DNA of 18,561 bases from GSA-30 sp036384435 (GCF_036384435.1 NZ_DASVMI010000038.1:1-18561), one strand, 5' to 3'; shown: positions 6,453-14,351, counted from the stretch's first letter. Notes: generated by a model not told the origin, from the letters alone. Numbers and translations are program-made.

Positions 6453-6485
6453 CGAAAGCTGCGCCGACTGGCGCAGTTTTCGTTT
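6453..6485 (+). terminator. Intrinsic terminator after acpP
   Basis: CTGCGCC (6459-6465) pairs perfectly with GGCGCAG (6470-6476) around the tetraloop GACT. The stem extends outward to 6453/6482 through AAA-TTT pairs and one G-T. The descending strand gives TTTTCGTTT. This should end the acpP transcript before fabF. Confidence 0.8.
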
Positions 6486-6619
6486 ATGCATTTTGAAACG
6501 TCCGATCCCGTATGGTTGCGCCAGCGATCTATCGCGAAGGCAGTCGGTAACGGACGATGTGGTTGCCAAGCATGGGGACGCGCCATGCAGCGCCATGAGA
6601 CTCACAAGGGATACAGCAG

Positions 6620-7858
6620 ATGAGCAAACGACGTGTGGTAGTGACCGGCATGGGAATCATCTCGCCGGTCGGAAACGACATCGCCAGCGCCTGGGACAAT
6701 ATCGTCAAGGGCGTCAGTGGCATCGGCCCGGTGACGCACTTCGATGCCACCGCCTATGCCACCCGCATTGCTGGCCAGGTGCGCGATTTCAACCCGGCGG
6801 ACTGGATTGCCCAGAAAGACATCAAGAAGATGGACCCGTTCATCCATTACGGCATCGCCGCGGGCACGCAGGCCCTGCGCGATTCGGGCCTGGAAGTGAC
6901 GGAAGAAAATGCCCCGCGCATTGGCGTGGCGGTGGCTGCCGGCATCGGTGGCCTGCACACCATCGAGCATACGTCGATCGAGCTGCATGAGAAGGGGCCA
7001 CGTCGCGTGTCGCCGTTCTTCGTGCCCAGTTCGATCATCAACATGGTCTCCGGTCATCTGTCGATCATGTACGGTCTGAAGGGGCCGAATATCGCCTGCG
7101 TCACCGCATGTACCACGGCCACACACAACATTGGTCTGGCCGCGCGCATGATCCAGTACGGCGATGCCGACGTCATGATCGCCGGCGGAGCCGAGTTCGC
7201 CACCACCGGTACGGCGATGGCAGGCTTCTGCTCGGCCAAGGCGATGTCCACGCGTAATGACGAGCCGGCCAAGGCCAGCCGCCCGTGGGACAAGGATCGC
7301 GACGGATTCGTGCTGTCCGACGGCGCCGGCGTGCTTGTGCTGGAGGAATATGAGATGGCCAAGGCCCGCGGCGCGAAGATCTACGCCGAACTGGTGGGCT
7401 TCGGCATGAGCGGCGACGCCTATCACATCACGGCGCCGAGCGAAGGTGGTGAGGGTGCCGCGCGTTCGATGGAGGCAGCCTTGAAGGATGCAGGCCTCAA
7501 CCCGACCGCGGTGCACTACGTCAATGCCCATGGCACCTCCACGCCCCTGGGTGACCTGGGTGAAGTGCTGGCAGCCAAGCGCGTCTTTGGTGACTATGCC
7601 TACAAGCTGCCGGTGAGCTCGACCAAGTCGATGACCGGCCACCTGCTAGGTGCGGCGGGTGGCGTGGAAGCCATCTTCTCCATCTTGGCGCTGCGTGACC
7701 AGGTGCTGCCGCCGACGATCAACCTGGATGAGCCGGGCGAGGGCTGCGATCTCGACTTCGTGCCAAATGTCGCGCGCGAGGCCAAGCTCGATGTAGCGAT
7801 CTCCAACTCATTCGGTTTTGGTGGTACCAACGGCACGCTGGCATTCCGTCGCGTTTGA
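6620..7858 (+). CDS. fabF: 3-oxoacyl-[acyl-carrier-protein] synthase II (KAS II)
   Basis: A 412-residue condensing enzyme that elongates acyl-ACP with malonyl-ACP. The catalytic triad is C164 in VTACTTATHNIG, H304 in NAHGTSTP and H341 in MTGHLLGAAG. Length matches E. coli FabF (413). The start MSKRRVVVTGMGIISPVG is the family start, and AAGGG precedes the ATG. It comes 221 bp after acpP, beyond the acpP terminator, so it needs its own promoter in 6486-6600; I could not identify a clear one. pabB follows after 10 bp, which suggests that fabF leads the pabB-holB unit. Confidence 0.96.
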   Translation: MSKRRVVVTGMGIISPVGNDIASAWDNIVKGVSGIGPVTHFDATAYATRIAGQVRDFNPADWIAQKDIKKMDPFIHYGIAAGTQALRDSGLEVTEENAPRIGVAVAAGIGGLHTIEHTSIELHEKGPRRVSPFFVPSSIINMVSGHLSIMYGLKGPNIACVTACTTATHNIGLAARMIQYGDADVMIAGGAEFATTGTAMAGFCSAKAMSTRNDEPAKASRPWDKDRDGFVLSDGAGVLVLEEYEMAKARGAKIYAELVGFGMSGDAYHITAPSEGGEGAARSMEAALKDAGLNPTAVHYVNAHGTSTPLGDLGEVLAAKRVFGDYAYKLPVSSTKSMTGHLLGAAGGVEAIFSILALRDQVLPPTINLDEPGEGCDLDFVPNVAREAKLDVAISNSFGFGGTNGTLAFRRV

Positions 7859-7868
7859 ATGCGTGACC

Positions 7869-9206
7869 ATGCAACTGCGATACCTCGCCGGCCGGCGCGA
7901 TCTTCTCGCGCCGGCCGCTCTTTTTCCTGATCGTTATCCGTGTCTGCTGGAAAGCGTTGTGCGCGGTACGCCGCAATCGCGCTTCGACATCCTGTTTGCG
8001 TATCCGGGTGCAAGCTTCACGCAGCATGCCGATGGGCGCGTGATCGACCATCACGGCGTGTCGCATGATGAGGACTTCCTCGCTGTGCTTGATCGTGCCT
8101 GGCAGGCCGAGCGTGCGGCTCCGTCCGAGGATGGGCTGCCGTTCCACGGTGGCTGGGTGCTGATGCTGGCCTATGAACTGGCCGGGCGAATCGAGCCGCG
8201 CCTGCATCTACGTCCACACGATGTCTTGCCGGTGGCCGTGGCGCTACGTTGTTCCGCCGCCGTGATCGTCGATCATGAGCGCGACTGCACCATCGTGCTG
8301 GCCGAAGAGGATCCGGCGCAGCTGGATGCCCTGGAGCTTGATCTTTCAGTCGCCTGGATGGCTTCGCCGCTGCCTTCGCCAGGGGAGCTCATCGAGGACC
8401 CGCCACGGCACTTTCTCGACGGCGTCGCGCGCATACACGAGCATTTGCAGGCCGGCGACATCTTCCAGGTCAACCTGTCCCGAGCCTGGGAGGCGCGTTA
8501 TCGTGAGCCGGTGCGCGCGGGTGACGTCTACGCCGCGTTGCGACAGGCCAACCCGGCCCCCTTCTCGGGCCTGTTCCAGCATGCAGGCTGGGCGCTGGCC
8601 AGTTCATCGCCGGAGCGACTGGTCGAAGTGCGCGGCGGCGTGGCGCAGACGCGCCCGATTGCCGGCACCAGGCCGCGAGTGGCCGATGACGACGATACGG
8701 CGCGCATCCGCGAGCTGACCACGCATCCGAAGGAGCGCGCCGAGCATGTGATGCTGATCGATCTGGAGCGCAACGACCTCGGACGCGTGTGCGCGCCAGG
8801 TACGGTCGAGGTCGATGAGCTGATGGTGGTGGAGAGTTACGCTCATGTTCATCACATCGTCTCCAATGTTCGAGGCTGCCTGCGCAAGGGAACCACGCCA
8901 GGCGAGGTGATCGCTGCGACGTTTCCGGGCGGCACGATCACCGGGTGCCCCAAGGTGCGTTGCATGGAAATCATCGCGGCCCTGGAGGATGCTCCCCGCG
9001 GCGCCTACACCGGCGCGCTGGGCTACCTCGATCGCAACGGTGACCTCGACTTGAACATCCTGATCCGTACCTTGACCCTGGCCGACAACCGTATCGGCTT
9101 GCGTGCCGGTGCCGGGATCGTCGCCGACTCCGTTGCAGTGGCCGAGCTGGAAGAAACCCGCGCCAAGGCGCGAGGCCTGCTGCGTACCCTGGGGATCGGC
9201 ACTTGA
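7869..9206 (+). CDS. pabB: Aminodeoxychorismate synthase component I
   Basis: A 445-residue chorismate-utilising enzyme that makes 4-amino-4-deoxychorismate for folate, using ammonia from a glutaminase partner (PabA or TrpG) not seen here. The conserved core is complete: ELTTHPKERAEHVMLIDLERNDLG (283-306), FPGGTITGCPKVR (352-364), YTGALGYLD (380-388) and AGAGIVADS (413-421). The lysine typical of E. coli PabB (PIKGT) is replaced by alanine: PIAGT at 263-267, as in anthranilate synthase TrpE. An LLES motif at 27-30, like the TrpE tryptophan-binding site, is also present. Gene order (fabF before, pabC overlapping after) and length favour PabB over TrpE. The ATG at 7869 is 10 bp after fabF; the frame is open upstream inside fabF, but that part is not family-like. 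Confidence 0.88.
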   Translation: MQLRYLAGRRDLLAPAALFPDRYPCLLESVVRGTPQSRFDILFAYPGASFTQHADGRVIDHHGVSHDEDFLAVLDRAWQAERAAPSEDGLPFHGGWVLMLAYELAGRIEPRLHLRPHDVLPVAVALRCSAAVIVDHERDCTIVLAEEDPAQLDALELDLSVAWMASPLPSPGELIEDPPRHFLDGVARIHEHLQAGDIFQVNLSRAWEARYREPVRAGDVYAALRQANPAPFSGLFQHAGWALASSSPERLVEVRGGVAQTRPIAGTRPRVADDDDTARIRELTTHPKERAEHVMLIDLERNDLGRVCAPGTVEVDELMVVESYAHVHHIVSNVRGCLRKGTTPGEVIAATFPGGTITGCPKVRCMEIIAALEDAPRGAYTGALGYLDRNGDLDLNILIRTLTLADNRIGLRAGAGIVADSVAVAELEETRAKARGLLRTLGIGT

Positions 9207-10036
9207 CCAGGTCCGGCGTGGCCCGGCTGTTGGTCAATGGCGATGAGGAGCCGGCTGTCCACCCGCTGGACCGTGGCCTGATGTACGGCGATGGTTTGTT
9301 CGAGACGATCCGTTTCGTCGGCTCTCATGCACCGCTTTGGGATCGACACATGCAACGCCTGGCGCAAGACGCTCGGCGTCTGATGCTGCCGGAGGTCGAT
9401 CCGGCCGTGTGGCTGGTCGAGGCCTCGCGTGTGACCGAGGGTATGCCCGAATCGGTAGTGCGTCTGACGTTGACGCGGGGTATCGGCCAGCGCGGCTATG
9501 CGCTACCGGGTCGCGTGCACGCCTTGCGTGTCGTGGCCGCGTTCACGCCGCCGCCATTGGCGGCCGCCGATCATCGCGACGGTATCGTTGCCAGGGTCTG
9601 CGATCTGCGGCTGGGTGTGCAGCCGGCCCTGGCTGGCATCAAGCATCTCAATCGCCTGGAGCAGGTTCTGGCACGTGCCGAATGGCATGATCCGGCGATC
9701 GCCGAGGGGTTGTTGCTCGATGAGCATGGCCGGGTGATTTCGGCGACCATGGCCAACGTGTTTGCGGTGATCGATGGGGAACTGGTGACGCCATGCGTGG
9801 ATCGCTGCGGTGTGGCCGGTGTGGCGCGTGCACAGATTCTCGCCACCCGACCGGCCAGGGAGTGCCAGTTTATGCTGGATGACTTGTGGCGGGCGAAGGA
9901 GGTCTTCCTCAGTTCCAGCGTACGCGGCATCCTTCCGCTTCGGGCTGTGGGCAATCGGGCGTTCAAGCCCGGTCTGGTAGCACGCGCCTTGCAAGAGTAT
10001 TGGCGTGACATGGGTTTTTTCAGGGAGCTGGCATGA
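9203..10036 (+). CDS. pabC: Aminodeoxychorismate lyase
   Basis: A 277-residue fold-type IV pyridoxal-phosphate enzyme that splits aminodeoxychorismate to 4-aminobenzoate and pyruvate, completing the step begun by PabB. The cofactor lysine is K147 in LAGIKHLNRLEQ, a segment nearly identical to E. coli PabC. HPLDRGLMYGDGLFETIR (20-37) is also typical. The chosen start is TTG at 9203, which overlaps the pabB stop as TTGA and has GGGGAT upstream. A GTG at 9218 (codon 6, preceded by AGG) is a real alternative and would also keep the conserved N-terminus. The stop overlaps the mltG start as ATGA. The protein is somewhat different from D-amino acid transaminases, and the context settles the assignment. 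Confidence 0.92.
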   Translation: MTRSGVARLLVNGDEEPAVHPLDRGLMYGDGLFETIRFVGSHAPLWDRHMQRLAQDARRLMLPEVDPAVWLVEASRVTEGMPESVVRLTLTRGIGQRGYALPGRVHALRVVAAFTPPPLAAADHRDGIVARVCDLRLGVQPALAGIKHLNRLEQVLARAEWHDPAIAEGLLLDEHGRVISATMANVFAVIDGELVTPCVDRCGVAGVARAQILATRPARECQFMLDDLWRAKEVFLSSSVRGILPLRAVGNRAFKPGLVARALQEYWRDMGFFRELA

Positions 10037-11070
10037 GTGGTAGCAAGCAAACCGGCGGCGCGCTGTTAAGGGTGCTGCTTATGGTGATCGTGTTGGTCAT
10101 CGCCGCGAGCGTGGCCTATGGCTGGTACGACTTTGCTCGTTTCAGCCGCACGCCGTTGACGCTGGACACCACCAACCAGAGTATCGACATAGGCCGGGGC
10201 AGCAGCTTCAAGGACATAGTCGACGAATTGCGCCGGCGAGGTTTTACCCGTGCATCGCCGCTTTACTGGCGACTGCTGGCCGAGCAGATGCGCGTGGCAG
10301 GTAAACTGCACGCTGGCGAATATGCCTTGACCGGCGGCATGACGCCGCGCGACCTGCTCATCAATATGGCCAGCGGCAAGGTGATGCAGCGTTATTTCAC
10401 TATCGTGGAAGGCTGGAATTTCCGGGAGCTGCGCCAGGCGCTGACCCGTGCTGATCGCCTGCGTCAAGATGGTGCAGTGCTCGACGACAAGGCATTGATG
10501 GAAAAGATCGGTAACCCGGGTGAAGAGCCAGAGGGGCGCTTCCTTCCAGAGACGTATGCCTACGTCAAGGGTGACAGTGACCTAGACATCCTCAAGCGTG
10601 CTCACGCGGCCATGATCAAGGCATTGGACAAGGCCTGGAGCGAACGTGACAAGGACTTGCCACTGGCCTCGGCCTACGAGGCATTGATCCTTGCGTCCAT
10701 CGTGGAAAAGGAAACGGGTCGTGCTGAAGAGCGTCCAAAGATCGCTGGCGTATTCGTGCGCCGTCTGCAGTTGCACATGTTCCTGCAAACCGATCCCACG
10801 GTGATCTACGGCATGGGCGACAGCTATGCAGGCACTATCCACAAGTCGGACCTGACTACGGATACGCCTTACAACACCTATACGCGTCCTGGCTTGCCGC
10901 CGACGCCGATTGCCATGCCGGGCAAGAAGGCGCTGGACGCGGCGGTGCATCCGGCCAAGGGCAGCGAGTTGTATTTCGTCGCGCGAGGCAATGGCACGCA
11001 CGTGTTTTCGTCCACCCTGGACGAGCATAATCGCAATGTCGCTTGTTTCCAGCTGAAGCGCTGCTCATGA
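10033..11070 (+). CDS. mltG: Endolytic murein transglycosylase MltG (YceG-like)
   Basis: A 345-residue inner-membrane enzyme that cleaves nascent glycan strands in the periplasm and is thought to set their length. Residues 10-30 form a single membrane anchor after a short cytoplasmic start; the rest would be periplasmic. A LysM-like region follows (about 45-115), then the catalytic YceG domain. ASIVEKETG (221-229) contains the probable catalytic E225, and LQTDPTVIYGMG (251-262) and TPYNTYTRPGLPPTPI (278-293) are family hallmarks. The ATG overlaps the pabC stop as ATGA, with AGGGAG upstream. The stop overlaps the tmk start in the same way. Two cysteines near the C-terminus (C337, C344) could form a disulphide in the periplasm; that is only a guess. 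Confidence 0.95.
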   Translation: MSGSKQTGGALLRVLLMVIVLVIAASVAYGWYDFARFSRTPLTLDTTNQSIDIGRGSSFKDIVDELRRRGFTRASPLYWRLLAEQMRVAGKLHAGEYALTGGMTPRDLLINMASGKVMQRYFTIVEGWNFRELRQALTRADRLRQDGAVLDDKALMEKIGNPGEEPEGRFLPETYAYVKGDSDLDILKRAHAAMIKALDKAWSERDKDLPLASAYEALILASIVEKETGRAEERPKIAGVFVRRLQLHMFLQTDPTVIYGMGDSYAGTIHKSDLTTDTPYNTYTRPGLPPTPIAMPGKKALDAAVHPAKGSELYFVARGNGTHVFSSTLDEHNRNVACFQLKRCS

Positions 11071-11699
11071 CGCGCGGTCGCTTCATATCGCTGGAAGGCG
11101 GTGAGGGTGCTGGTAAAAGCACGCTTCTTGCCGGCCTTCGCGAATATATCGAGCAGCAGGGAATCGACCTGGTGCAGACACGCGAGCCCGGCGGTACTGC
11201 GTTGGGCGAGGCAGTGCGGTCGATCGTGCTCGATCCCGCGCATCGCGGCCTGTCAGGCGAATCGGAGCTGTTGCTGATGTTCGCGGCGCGTGCCCAGCTT
11301 GTCCGTGAAGTGATCGAGCCGGCGCTGGCGGCAGGGCGCTGGGTGCTGTGCGATCGCTTTACCGACGCCAGTTATGCCTATCAAGGCGGCGGCCGCGGCC
11401 AGCCTGTAGCGCGAATCCAGGCGCTTGAGCAATGGGCCACGGAGGGCTTGAGGCCCGACCTGACCTTGTTGCTGGATCTGCCCGTCGCCACCGGTCGCGC
11501 GCGAGCTGCCGGTCGCGGCGAAGCCGACCGCATCGAGGTGGAGGCCGATGCCTTCTTCGAAAGGGTGCGCGCCTCGTATCGCCAACGCGCCGCGCAGGAG
11601 CCTGATCGTTTTCGCATCGTCGATGCCAGCCAGTCGATCGAGGCCGTGCTACGTGCATCCCTGGCGGCTATTGCACCGTTGTTCGAGGTGAGCCCATGA
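11067..11699 (+). CDS. tmk: Thymidylate kinase
   Basis: A 210-residue nucleoside monophosphate kinase that phosphorylates dTMP to dTDP in DNA precursor synthesis. The P-loop GGEGAGKST lies at 11-19, the substrate-binding REPGGT at 39-44, DRF at 96-98 and SYAYQGGGR at 102-110. The lid segment RAAGRGEADRIE (145-156) carries the arginines expected of the bacterial enzyme with lid arginines (E. coli type). Length matches E. coli Tmk (213). The ATG at 11067 overlaps the mltG stop as ATGA; a TTG eight codons upstream is rejected because it adds residues before the normal MTRGRFISLEG start. The stop overlaps the holB start. Confidence 0.96.
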   Translation: MTRGRFISLEGGEGAGKSTLLAGLREYIEQQGIDLVQTREPGGTALGEAVRSIVLDPAHRGLSGESELLLMFAARAQLVREVIEPALAAGRWVLCDRFTDASYAYQGGGRGQPVARIQALEQWATEGLRPDLTLLLDLPVATGRARAAGRGEADRIEVEADAFFERVRASYRQRAAQEPDRFRIVDASQSIEAVLRASLAAIAPLFEVSP

Positions 11700-12631
11700 A
11701 TACCATGCCCTGGCATGCCGAGCATTGGATGCGCTTGCAATCGCGCCGTGAACGCGGCGCCATGCCCCATGCCTTGCTGCTCGCCGGGCCAGCGGGCCTG
11801 GGCAAGCGGCAGTTTTTGCGCCGGCTGGTGAAGGGCCTGTTTTGCCAGGAGGCACACGATGGCGATGCATGTGGCCAGTGCCGTAGTTGTCTGTTGTTCG
11901 AGGCGGGCACTCATCCTGATTTCGTCAGTCTTAGCTATGGGTTGCGCAAGGATGGCGTGCAGCGCAGCGAGATCGTGGTTGACCAGGTCCGAGAATTGTC
12001 CGCGCGGCTGGCCATGGCCAGTCAGTTCGGTGGCTGGCAGATTGCGGTGATCGATCCGGCCGATGCCATGAATGCCGCAGCAGCCAATGCCTTGCTCAAG
12101 ACGCTGGAGGAGCCCTCCGCACAGACCATGCTGCTGCTGGTGGCCGATGCGCCATGGCGGCTGCCGCAGACCATTCGCAGCCGTTGCCAACGTATCCAAT
12201 TCCAGCTGCCTTCGCGGGAGCAGTCACTGGACTGGCTTGAGGGCGAAGGCTTGCAGGACGCCACCAGCGCGCTCGATGCGGCCAACGGCAACCCAGGCTT
12301 GGCCTGGCAGTGGTCGCGAGAGGGCGCCCTGGTGCGTCGCCAGGAGGTACGCAAGGATCTGGCCGCCCTGGCCGGCGGTCGAGGCGAGACGATGGAAGTG
12401 GTGCGCCGTTGGCTGGACAACGAACCAGGGCAGCGCCTGTGGTTTGCCGCACAGGCCGCGGCCGACGAGGCGCGCGCCAAGGCGGCGGCTTCGACCGGGC
12501 CTTGCGCCAGTGCAATGGATAGCGAGGCACTGGACGCGTGGTACATGGCTGCCAACCGTGCGCGCGATGCCTTGCGTGGCCCGTTGCGCGGCGATCTGGT
12601 GTTGCTGGAATTGCTGGCGCGTTGGCGCTGA
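11696..12631 (+). CDS. holB: DNA polymerase III subunit delta'
   Basis: A 311-residue clamp-loader subunit of the replicative polymerase. The N-terminal AAA+ fold has a degenerate Walker A (GPAGLGKRQF, 31-40, with R in place of S/T), as usual for delta', which does not hydrolyse ATP. Four zinc-ligand cysteines follow: C50, C59, C62 and C65. The helix NALLKTLEEP (131-140) and the SRC motif (162-164), which supplies the arginine finger to the neighbouring subunit, are present. It is a little shorter than E. coli HolB (334), with a divergent C-terminal domain. The ATG overlaps the tmk stop as ATGA. holB ends the run of overlapping genes; the next gene starts 8 bp later. Confidence 0.94.
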   Translation: MNTMPWHAEHWMRLQSRRERGAMPHALLLAGPAGLGKRQFLRRLVKGLFCQEAHDGDACGQCRSCLLFEAGTHPDFVSLSYGLRKDGVQRSEIVVDQVRELSARLAMASQFGGWQIAVIDPADAMNAAAANALLKTLEEPSAQTMLLLVADAPWRLPQTIRSRCQRIQFQLPSREQSLDWLEGEGLQDATSALDAANGNPGLAWQWSREGALVRRQEVRKDLAALAGGRGETMEVVRRWLDNEPGQRLWFAAQAAADEARAKAAASTGPCASAMDSEALDAWYMAANRARDALRGPLRGDLVLLELLARWR

Positions 12632-12639
12632 GCGGCCGC

Positions 12640-13560
12640 ATGTTGCCCATCATCGACAAGCAGACGCGACTGTTGGTGATCGCGCCGCATCCGGACGATG
12701 AAACCATCAGTGCGGGCGGATTGTTGCAGCAGGTCCGCGACGCCGGCGGCGACATACGGATCTGGCTGCTGACCGACGGCGACAACAATCCCTGGCCGCA
12801 ACGCTGGCTGGAGCGGAGGGTGTGGATCGGTGCCGAGGGACGGCGGCGCTGGGGTATGCGGCGTCGGCGAGAAGTGGTCGGCGCACTGCGAACGCTGGGT
12901 CTGGCGCCGGAACAACTGGAGGGCTTCAGTTGGCCCGACATGGGGCTCACCCGGCAATTGAAGACCGACCATGAAGCCATGCTGGACCTGCTCGGTGCAC
13001 GCTTGCGTGCCTGGCGCCCCAACACTGTCGTACTGCCTGATCTGGGCGACCATCACCCTGATCACGGTGTCGCGCATGTGTTGCTGCGACTCGCGCTGGC
13101 GCGCGAAGGGCTGGCGCCGTGTCTTTTGACATACCTCGTGCACGGTGGCGCCCTGGCCGGGGCGGGCGACGTGTTGGCGCTGAGTCCGGGCCAGCAGGCC
13201 ACCAAGCGGGAAGCCATGGAGTCGCATACCAGCCAGACCGCCCTCAGCGGCGCACGCATGCGCCAGTTGGTCGAGCGGCCCGAGGTATTTACCGTGCTAC
13301 CCGGTCATTGGGCTGCCCAAGGTCGGCAATTGCCCTGGCAGCCGGCGTCCTGGCTGCATCCATGGTTGCGCCTGACCGTGGCCGATGGTTCGGGTGTGCG
13401 TAGCTGGCGCTGGGGCGACGCGCCGATGCTCGAAGACGAAGCCCGGCCCACCTTGCGCCCCGAAGCCTGTGCTGGACCCGGGCCCCGGTTCGCCAAGTTG
13501 CACATGGACATCCCGTCGCCATGGATCTTCGATGTCTGGGGCTGGTGCGAGCTGGCCTGA
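12640..13560 (+). CDS. PIG-L (LmbE) family deacetylase of unknown substrate
   Basis: A 306-residue protein with the PIG-L/LmbE fold. These zinc enzymes remove acetyl groups from N-acetylglucosaminyl and similar compounds. LLVIAPHPDDETISAGG (11-27) holds the zinc and catalytic residues H17, D19 and D20; the second metal-binding site DHHPDH (137-142) supplies another histidine, probably H142. Residues from about 200 onward are less like the core family and may form an extra tryptophan-rich C-terminal domain (WHPW-type stretches at 234-242, WRW at 256-258, WGW at 300-302). There is no signal peptide, so it acts in the cytoplasm. The ATG at 12640 lies 8 bp after holB, so it is probably co-transcribed. 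The start is supported by the position of the HPDDE motif; the ribosome site is weak. The substrate cannot be named from sequence. Confidence 0.85.
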   Translation: MLPIIDKQTRLLVIAPHPDDETISAGGLLQQVRDAGGDIRIWLLTDGDNNPWPQRWLERRVWIGAEGRRRWGMRRRREVVGALRTLGLAPEQLEGFSWPDMGLTRQLKTDHEAMLDLLGARLRAWRPNTVVLPDLGDHHPDHGVAHVLLRLALAREGLAPCLLTYLVHGGALAGAGDVLALSPGQQATKREAMESHTSQTALSGARMRQLVERPEVFTVLPGHWAAQGRQLPWQPASWLHPWLRLTVADGSGVRSWRWGDAPMLEDEARPTLRPEACAGPGPRFAKLHMDIPSPWIFDVWGWCELA

Positions 13561-13596
13561 GCCTGCTTGCCGACACCTAAACGAGCGGGCTTGCGC

Positions 13597-13602
13597 TAGG
13601 AT
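13597..13602 (+). promoter_or_regulatory. Candidate -10 element before pilZ
   Basis: TAGGAT sits 36 bases before the pilZ ATG, at a suitable distance for a promoter, but no good -35 pairs with it. The 78-bp gap before pilZ is larger than the other gaps in this unit, which makes a separate promoter possible. Confidence 0.28.
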
Positions 13603-13638
13603 GAGCCCTGAAGCCTCGTTCGCGCCGCAGGGACAGAC

Positions 13639-13995
13639 ATGAATTCCGCCGTCACCGCCCGCCAGGGCATCATTTCCCTGAAGATCAAGGATGTGCCCGC
13701 GCTGTACAACGCCTACATGCCGTTCCTCAAGAACGGCGGCTTGTTCGCGCCGACCGCACAGCGCTATGCCCTGGGCGATGAGGTGGTATTGCTGGTGAAC
13801 CTGACGGACGAGGGCGAGCGACTGTCCGTGGCCGGCAAGGTGGTCTGGGTGTCACCGATGGGTGCTCAGGGCAACCGCACGGCGGGTATCGGTGTGCAGT
13901 TCAGTGAGTCACCCGATGGTGAGGCCGCCCGCACGCGTCTCGAGAACCTGTTGGCCGGCATGACGGCGTCCGAACGGCCCACGCATACGATGTGA
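13639..13995 (+). CDS. pilZ: Type IV pilus assembly protein PilZ
   Basis: A 118-residue PilZ-domain protein needed for type IV pilus biogenesis. It closely resembles the Xanthomonas PilZ: the ARQGIISLKIKD start, the YMPFLKNGGLFAPT segment, GKVVWVSPMGAQGNRTAGIGVQF and the C-terminal THTM. It lacks the RxxxR motif that binds cyclic di-GMP in other PilZ domains, so it belongs to the non-binding branch; known members instead contact the pilus ATPase PilB and the EAL-domain protein FimX. In Pseudomonas and Xanthomonas pilZ follows holB directly; here the PIG-L gene intervenes. The ribosome site GGGA precedes the ATG by 6 bases. A 485-bp non-coding region follows. Confidence 0.95.
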   Translation: MNSAVTARQGIISLKIKDVPALYNAYMPFLKNGGLFAPTAQRYALGDEVVLLVNLTDEGERLSVAGKVVWVSPMGAQGNRTAGIGVQFSESPDGEAARTRLENLLAGMTASERPTHTM

Positions 13996-14270
13996 CGTTT
14001 TGGAGCGGTTCTGTAGCAGCTGTTGCGAAGGGCAGGGGGCGAATGGCGAGGATGCGCGCCCGTCGCCCGGTAGCTCGGATGTTTCCAAAGTGCCTGCAAG
14101 ACAGGCGTGTTTGCCGCCATAGGCATGGAGTGCGCCCAGGCTGCTTGCCCTCCGCCCCTCCCGGCGTTCCCTCAATTCGGCATCATCGCCGCACCGCGCA
14201 AAAAAGATTGCTGCGTTTGCTTTCCTCCGTGACATGGGCTTTTCATTGCCAAATCAAGGGATAGCGTCGA

Positions 14271-14308
14271 AATTGTCGTGACGGCCTGAGGCTGGTCGTC
14301 AAACAATT
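14271..14308 (+). other. Imperfect dyad upstream of the nuo promoter
   Basis: AATTGT (14271-14276) and ACAATT (14303-14308) are perfect inverted arms. Inside them GACG pairs with CGTC and GCC with GGC, with bulges. The dyad ends 15 bases before the -35 of the nuo promoter, a position suited to an activator or repressor site. No known operator is recognised. Confidence 0.35.
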
Positions 14309-14323
14309 CGCAAGCTTCAAGTC

Positions 14324-14351
14324 TTGTCGTCGCTGAACGCACTGATACAAT
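14324..14351 (+). promoter_or_regulatory. Probable promoter of the nuo operon
   Basis: TTGTCG (14324-14329), a 16-bp spacer and TACAAT (14346-14351) resemble a sigma-70 promoter. Transcription would begin near 14358, giving a leader of about 120 bases before nuoA. The match is good but not consensus. Confidence 0.6.

Noticed and set aside
6602..7642. Minus-strand open frame (346 codons) opposite fabF
   Set aside because: His-, Arg- and Gly-rich shadow of fabF with no family match.
11043..11045. TTG as the tmk start
   Set aside because: The ATG at 11067 overlaps the mltG stop as ATGA and gives the normal N-terminus.
12022..13227. Minus-strand open frame (401 codons) opposite holB and the PIG-L gene
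   Set aside because: No recognisable domain, composition dominated by Ser, Arg and Pro, and both genes on the other strand are certain or probable.
13909..14235. Minus-strand open frame (108 codons) in the pilZ-nuoA spacer
   Set aside because: No recognisable motif, no clear ribosome site, and it extends into pilZ; likely chance.
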